Assembly (NCBI RefSeq): GCF_001517085.1
Contig: NZ_LRAC01000130.1
Coordinates: 1 to 64,000, forward strand
DNA length: 64,000 bases
Source of the DNA: Paenibacillus sp. DMB5
Lineage (GTDB): Bacteria > Bacillota > Bacilli > Paenibacillales > Paenibacillaceae
Reading direction: 5' to 3'
Shown here: one piece after another, positions 59,440 to 64,000 of the stretch
Position numbering within the stretch: position 1 is the stretch's first letter
Layout: the number at the start of each line of letters is the position of its first letter
Position numbers and translations under genes: made by a program
The notes under the pieces: generated by a model
What the model was told of the DNA's origin: nothing
Seen by the model: the letters and a program-made list of their open reading frames with translations, nothing else
The model's database searches: none

Positions 59440-60600
59440 CTACATCTCAGATACCTGAACCCAGCGCCGTTCCTCGATGGAACGCTCTACTGCTTCCAGC
59501 ACTGCCTGACATTTCACGCCGTCATTAAAATTCGGCTCCGGCTGACGGTCTTCGGCAATAGCCGAGGACAGCTCCAGCATTTCATGGATGAACGTATGCT
59601 CGAAGCCGATCGTATGGCCGGGCGGCCACCAGGCCTCCGCATAATCATGCGCCGGATCCGTAGCGAGCACACGACGGAAGCCCTGTACATCTTCGGCGTC
59701 GGAAGTAAGGTAAACCTCCAGCTCATTCATCCGCTCGAAGTCGAATTTCACGCTGCCCAGGCTGCCGTTGATTTCAAAAGCATTCGTCGAACGGTGCCCT
59801 GCAGCAAACCGCGTTGCTTCAAAGCTCCCGATAGCTCCGCCGGTGAAGCGGGCAAGGAACAGTGTCGCATCATCTACAGTGACAGGGCCTCTCGGCGCGT
59901 CCTTGCCGGCTCTCGCGCTGAGTCCGGTCATCTCTGAGGCCAACGGGCGCTCCTTGACGAACGTTTCGCTCATTCCAATTACCTCCTGAACATCGCCAAC
60001 CAGGAAATGCGCCAGATCAATCAGATGGGCGCCCAGATCTCCGTGTGAACCGGAGCCGGCTACCTCCTTCTGCAGCCTCCAGACGAGCGGAAATTCCGGA
60101 TCAAGAATCCAGTCCTGCAAAAACCAGGCGCGGAAATGATAGATTTGCCCGAGCCGTCCGCTCTCGATCAGCCTTTTCGCCAGCCTTACTGCAGGTGAGA
60201 AGCGGTAGTTGAAGCCAATCATATGTTTTACACCGGCAGCATCAGCTGCTTCCAGCATCTCACGTGAATCTGCCAGATTCAGCGCCAGCGGTTTTTCACA
60301 GAAAATATGCTTGCCCGCCTTAGCCGCTGCCAGAGCAATTTCCTTATGAGCGTTGCTTGGCGCATTGATATCAATAAGGTCGATATCCTCTCTCGCGACC
60401 AGCTCTTTCCAGTCTGTCACACTCTCGGACCAGCCCAGCTGGCCGGCTGCCGCGGACACTGCCTCTTCATTGCGTCCGCAAATGACTGCCATCTCAGGCT
60501 TCAGCGCCTGCGGAAAAAACATCGGCAGACTGCGGTATGCGTTACTGTGCGCCTTACCCATAAACTTGTAACCGATCATTCCAATGCGAAGCTGTTTCAT
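59440..60600 (-). CDS. Gfo/Idh/MocA-family oxidoreductase
   Basis: A 386-aa dehydrogenase: GMIGYKFMGKAHSNAY (Rossmann variant seen in one subgroup), CEKPLALN, MIGFNYRFSPAVRLAKRLIESG and GDLGAHLIDLAHFLVG. GGAGGAG precedes the ATG. Single gene; fourth separate oxidoreductase gene group member in the window. A short palindrome lies 26 nt upstream. Confidence 0.9.
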   Translation of the reverse strand: MKQLRIGMIGYKFMGKAHSNAYRSLPMFFPQALKPEMAVICGRNEEAVSAAAGQLGWSESVTDWKELVAREDIDLIDINAPSNAHKEIALAAAKAGKHIFCEKPLALNLADSREMLEAADAAGVKHMIGFNYRFSPAVRLAKRLIESGRLGQIYHFRAWFLQDWILDPEFPLVWRLQKEVAGSGSHGDLGAHLIDLAHFLVGDVQEVIGMSETFVKERPLASEMTGLSARAGKDAPRGPVTVDDATLFLARFTGGAIGSFEATRFAAGHRSTNAFEINGSLGSVKFDFERMNELEVYLTSDAEDVQGFRRVLATDPAHDYAEAWWPPGHTIGFEHTFIHEMLELSSAIAEDRQPEPNFNDGVKCQAVLEAVERSIEERRWVQVSEM

Positions 60601-60625
60601 CTAACTCCTCCTTGAATGAATTCGC

Positions 60626-60637
60626 TTTCATATGAAA
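60626..60637. promoter_or_regulatory. 12-bp perfect palindrome upstream of oxidoreductase gene
   Basis: TTTCATATGAAA, 26 nt before the start codon. Possible regulator site. Confidence 0.35.
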
Positions 60638-60703
60638 CTTTTAATATTGTACCATAACCAGTCTGTCACAATGAAATTTGTATTTTTTATGCAAATAATC
60701 AAG

Positions 60704-60709
60704 TATAAT
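60704..60709 (+). promoter_or_regulatory. -10 box for WG-repeat gene
   Basis: TATAAT, 63 nt before the ATG, in AT-rich sequence; no clear -35. Confidence 0.35.
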
Positions 60710-60771
60710 ATAGTACGCATCCATAGAATTCCATTTTATCCCATATACAGTTTATAGAGGAGCTGCAGTCA

Positions 60772-62130
60772 ATGCGAAATGTATTAAAAATAATGTTCTC
60801 ATCATTGATCACAATGCTTTTTATTTCCACGGCCAGCCGTGAAGGTGTTTTTGCAAGCAATGACATAAAAGTGGTTTTGCATGGTGAAAGCCTGCACTCT
60901 GCACACTCTCCAATAATGAAAAACAATGCCGTTCTGGTTCCTTTTACCGATATTTTTGCTACATTAGGCTTCAAAGTTAGCTATGATCCGGCGGCAAAAT
61001 CCATAACCGGGGTAAATACAAATACGGATACTGTAGTCAATCTGACAGTCAATCAAAAGACAGCCCGGATCAATAACATGCCTTATAGCCTTCCATCAGC
61101 ACCGGAAATAATAAATGGAGTTACCTATGTTCCTCTCCGTTTTATAGGTGAAGCGGGGAATCATCAAGTGAGATGGTACAGCGGTCCCAAAATTGTTGCT
61201 TTATACGCCAATGAGAATCTGTTTCCGGTGTCAATCGGGGGAAAATTCGGTTACATCAACAGCCAGGGGAAAGTGATCATTGATTATCAGACCAGGTTTA
61301 CAGATGCCTATCATTTTAATGAAGGGCTGGCCATTGTATATTCCGGAGGGAAGTTCACAGGTTTCATAAATCAAAAAGGAAAAATTGTTATTCCAAAAGA
61401 TAATTACTATGATGCAAAGGCCTTCTCAGAGGGACTGGCGGCATACCGGACGCTCAGTACTGTATCAAAATACGGCTATATGGATTTAACCGGGACCAGC
61501 ATTATACCGCCGCAATTTAACAAGGCTAATCCATTTTCCGAAGGTCTCGCAGCCGTGCAGATAGGGACAAAATACGGGTACATTAATGCTGATGGTAAAG
61601 TCGTAATTAAGGCCTTATACGATAGTGCCGCCGACTTTTCAGAAGGGCTGGCCCTCGTATCATTTCAGGGAAAATATCTTTATCTCGATAAAAAAGGAAC
61701 TGTTGTTGTTAATACAAATTATTCACAGGCAAGTCCCTTCCATTCTGGTCTGGCAGCAGTACAAAAGGGATCTAAATTTGGATTTATTGATAAAAGCGGC
61801 CAGTTAACTATACCAGCAGTGTACGATGCTGTTCATTCCTTTGCAGAAGGATTAGCCGCAGTTAAAGTAGACGGAAAAGCAGGTTACATTGATCCCACAG
61901 GCAAACAGGTAATACCTTTTACATTTGAAGCAGCCAGCGATTTTCATGACGGGCTGGCCGCAGCTGAATCGCTGGAGAAAACGGGTTTTATTAACAAGGC
62001 AGGTGAATGGGTTATAGCGCCGACTCTTTCATGGGCCGAACCATTCCATAACGGATTATCCTATGCTTATAGCGACGATAGCGAAGTATATATCAACCAG
62101 CTTGGAAAGATTGTCTGGAGACAGCATTAA
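60772..62130 (+). CDS. Secreted protein: copper-amine-oxidase-like N domain plus WG repeats
   Basis: A 452-aa exported protein. Signal peptide to about residue 29; then a copper amine oxidase N-terminal-like (stalk) domain with VLVPFTDIFATLGFKVSYDPAAKSITG and GVTYVPLRFIGEAGN (about 30-150). From about 155 come nine WG-type repeats of the form KFGYINSQGKVIIDYQ...F.EGLA, about 32-35 residues each. Both parts are common in Paenibacillus surface proteins; function unknown. GAGGAG is 9 nt before the ATG. More AT-rich than the neighbours. Confidence 0.88.
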   Translation: MRNVLKIMFSSLITMLFISTASREGVFASNDIKVVLHGESLHSAHSPIMKNNAVLVPFTDIFATLGFKVSYDPAAKSITGVNTNTDTVVNLTVNQKTARINNMPYSLPSAPEIINGVTYVPLRFIGEAGNHQVRWYSGPKIVALYANENLFPVSIGGKFGYINSQGKVIIDYQTRFTDAYHFNEGLAIVYSGGKFTGFINQKGKIVIPKDNYYDAKAFSEGLAAYRTLSTVSKYGYMDLTGTSIIPPQFNKANPFSEGLAAVQIGTKYGYINADGKVVIKALYDSAADFSEGLALVSFQGKYLYLDKKGTVVVNTNYSQASPFHSGLAAVQKGSKFGFIDKSGQLTIPAVYDAVHSFAEGLAAVKVDGKAGYIDPTGKQVIPFTFEAASDFHDGLAAAESLEKTGFINKAGEWVIAPTLSWAEPFHNGLSYAYSDDSEVYINQLGKIVWRQH

Positions 62131-62159
62131 CCGTTCTATTCATCCAAGTCCTGATGACA

Positions 62160-63038
62160 TCACCCCGGCTCTTGCCTCAGCCAATCCTGCGCATGCTTAA
62201 GAAATCTGCGTGTGGCAGGCGAAGCATATTTTAGTGAATGAACAGCTATTCCCAGCGATCGAAAGCTGCGCTCCTCCAGCTCCAGCATGGCTACATTATG
62301 GTTCTGGCGGGTGATGATCATTTCCGGCAGAATGCTGATGCCCAGCCCGTTCTCCACCATGGCAATAATCGCCGAATCGTCGCCAACGGTAAATTTAATA
62401 TTGGGCTTAATTCCCGCCTTGTCCAGCACCCGTCTCGCATCATAGTCTGAGCCCGGCTTCTGGATGATAAAGTCCTCATGAGCGATCTGCGCAAGCGGCA
62501 TATAGGGAGCATTCGACAGCGGGTGCTCCCTGGAGAGAACGGCGAGCATGCGGTCCTGCTTCAGCGGAAACACCTCGAATTTGTCACGCGTCGGCAAAGA
62601 GATGAATCCGCAGTCAATCATTCCTGACTCGATCCATTGTTCAATTTCGTAGTACCCTCCTTCCATCAGCTTGAACTCAATATACGGATATTCCTTGCGG
62701 AATTCCTTAATCATACCCGGCAGCCAATATACAGACACGCTGGTGAAGGTGCCGATCGTAATCGTCCCGGTCTCAAGGCCGTGAATATCGGCAACCTGCT
62801 GCTTAAGCTGCTCATTCCACTTGAGGATTTCCCGCATCGCCGGAACCACCTGCTCCCCACCCCCCGTCAGCTTTACACCGGAACGGCTTCTAAGCAGCAA
62901 TGGGAAACCAAACTCATTTTCCAGGCTGCTGATGGTGTGGCTGATTCCCGACTGCGTAAAACCCAGCACTTCAGCCGCTCTTGTTAAACTCCCCAGCTCC
63001 ACTACGCTCAAGAACACCTCATATTTGCTAAGACTCAT
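62160..63038 (-). CDS. LysR-family regulator
   Basis: A 292-aa LysR protein with N-terminal HTH (YEVFLSVVELGSLTRAAEVLGFTQSGISHTISSLENEFG) and an effector domain from about 88 (GTITIGTFTSVSVYWLPGM). Divergent from an EamA-type transporter that it likely controls. AGGAG precedes the ATG. Confidence 0.92.
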   Translation of the reverse strand: MSLSKYEVFLSVVELGSLTRAAEVLGFTQSGISHTISSLENEFGFPLLLRSRSGVKLTGGGEQVVPAMREILKWNEQLKQQVADIHGLETGTITIGTFTSVSVYWLPGMIKEFRKEYPYIEFKLMEGGYYEIEQWIESGMIDCGFISLPTRDKFEVFPLKQDRMLAVLSREHPLSNAPYMPLAQIAHEDFIIQKPGSDYDARRVLDKAGIKPNIKFTVGDDSAIIAMVENGLGISILPEMIITRQNHNVAMLELEERSFRSLGIAVHSLKYASPATRRFLKHAQDWLRQEPG

Positions 63039-63097
63039 AAAATCAGCTCCTGTACTATCTATGAATTTTTCTCATGCATACCATGATAAACATTCAG

Positions 63098-63126
63098 TTA
63101 ACTTATGTATTTGGCAGTATTATACT
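63098..63126 (+). promoter_or_regulatory. Promoter of EamA-type gene
   Basis: TTAACT (63098-63103), 17-nt spacer, TATACT (63121-63126), 30 nt before the start. A dyad ATGA-N7-TCAT (63061-63075) between it and lysR could bind the LysR protein. Confidence 0.6.
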
Positions 63127-63155
63127 ATACTCACACGATAAGAAAAAGGATGCTG

Positions 63156-64000
63156 ATGATACGAATGAAGCCGCTTAAGGCCGAGCTGCTGCTCATAATG
63201 GTAACGCTGTTCTGGGGTTCCTCCTACATTTTTATGAAAATGGGCCTTGATTCTATGGGAGAGTTTAATCTGATCGCTCTGCGTTTCGGTCTCGCCTTTA
63301 TACTGGCGGCAATTCTGTTTCATAAACGGCTGCGAAGCATCAATATGCAGACGTTAAAATACGGGGCATTATTAGGGTTTCTGCTGCTCGGCGTGTTTAC
63401 CTGCATCACCTTCGGCCTCCAGACAACCACAACCTCCAATGCCGGTTTCCTGGTTGCGCTGACCGTAGTGTTTGTGCCGCTGTTAGAAGTCCTTGTCTTC
63501 CGCAAAAAAGTCGCCCCGCCGCAGATTTTCGGCGCTGTTCTTGCAATCGCAGGCATCGGGCTGCTCACGCTGAACGGCTCACTGCATATCCGGCCCGGCG
63601 ATTTCCTCTGCATTCTGGCCGCCCTGTTCTATGCCGTGCAGATTCTGGTCACGTCCAAAGCCGTCAAGCGCTGTGACTCCCTGAATATCGGTATCCTCCA
63701 GTTAGGGTTCGCAGGCGGCTATGCGCTTGTATTATCCACTATATTTGAAACGCCTGCTCTGCCGTCCTCCATGCCCGGCTGGATTGCTATTCTGGCTCTG
63801 GGTATTCTCTGCAGCGCCTGCGGGTTCATCCTGCAGCCTGTTGCCCAGCAGTACACGACTCCGACACGCACCGGATTGATCTTCTCACTGGAGCCGGTAT
63901 TCGCCGCTTTCTTCGGTTACTGGTTCGCCGGGGAGCAGCTATCGATGCAGGGCTATGCCGGAGCTGCCCTGGTAATGCTTGGTATAGTCGCTTCCGAGCT
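63156..64000 (+). CDS. EamA/DMT-family transporter, cut by window end
   Basis: At least 281 aa of a drug/metabolite transporter with the start MVTLFWGSSYIFMKMGLDSM and two EamA repeats (about ten spans; second repeat from about RPGDFLCILAALFYAVQIL). Small-molecule exporter of unknown substrate. Start ATG at 63156 has AAAAAGG 6 nt upstream; ATGs at 63150 and 63165 are in frame. The frame is still open at 64000. Confidence 0.88.
   Translation, partial: MIRMKPLKAELLLIMVTLFWGSSYIFMKMGLDSMGEFNLIALRFGLAFILAAILFHKRLRSINMQTLKYGALLGFLLLGVFTCITFGLQTTTTSNAGFLVALTVVFVPLLEVLVFRKKVAPPQIFGAVLAIAGIGLLTLNGSLHIRPGDFLCILAALFYAVQILVTSKAVKRCDSLNIGILQLGFAGGYALVLSTIFETPALPSSMPGWIAILALGILCSACGFILQPVAQQYTTPTRTGLIFSLEPVFAAFFGYWFAGEQLSMQGYAGAALVMLGIVASE

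Overview
The window looks like the chromosome of a spore-forming, moderately GC-rich Firmicute, most probably Paenibacillus or a close relative. The grounds are a complete gerA-gerC-gerB type germinant-receptor operon, a DUF1657/YetF pair beside it, a T-box leader in front of thrS, strong AGGAGG-type ribosome binding sites with several GTG and TTG starts, and secreted or intracellular polysaccharide enzymes (GH64 with CBM56, GH42, GH3) mixed with AraC-controlled Gfo/Idh/MocA sugar loci. No rRNA, tRNA, CRISPR array, insertion sequence or prophage was seen.

Layout. 1-6.9 kb: a three-gene leftward SMC-like operon (JetA/JetB/JetC-like, Wadjet-related), with unusual Walker motifs in the ATPase and any JetD gene lying beyond the left edge. 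7-16 kb: an AT-rich lipoprotein, a GNAT acetyltransferase, thrS with its T-box leader, a HAD phosphatase, a small membrane protein, a MaoC protein, secreted GH64 glucanase and msrA. 15.1-20.6 kb: a four-gene oxidoreductase/isomerase operon opposite an AraC regulator. 20.6-22.8 kb: YeiH-type exporter opposite a LysR regulator with a clear dyad between them. 22.8-26.8 kb: heme-stress cassette hssR-hssS-hrtB-hrtA with a recognisable HssR box. 26.8-34.3 kb: a MarR/NmrA pair with matching operators, metallophosphoesterase, DUF3977, hemerythrin, an NrtR-like regulator with a PARG-type macrodomain protein, a CDF metal exporter and ferritin.

34.3-46.9 kb: GH3 lipoprotein, a MacAB-like ABC operon headed by a large secreted protein, an AraC/GH42 beta-galactosidase pair, a 914-bp gene-free stretch full of repeats and hairpins, and azlCD. 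46.9-55.4 kb: MoxR-DUF58-membrane protein operon, the ger operon with YetF, and DUF1657. 55.5-64 kb: a second AraC-linked oxidoreductase/isomerase locus, lipoprotein, another oxidoreductase, a WG-repeat protein, and a LysR/EamA divergent pair cut by the right edge.

Three observations stand out. (1) Three genes (AraC at 19.7 kb, the secreted protein at 39-41.7 kb, DUF58 at 48.2-49.3 kb) each need exactly one extra base to read through, so either the sequence has single-base deletion errors or these are real mutations. (2) A 131-bp intergenic element occurs twice (19452-19582 and 45285-45415); its stem arms differ between copies but stay complementary, which points to a conserved fold. (3) Several regulator/target pairs carry visible operators, notably HssR, MarR and LysR. 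All product names rest on motif and length recognition by eye; no database search was run.
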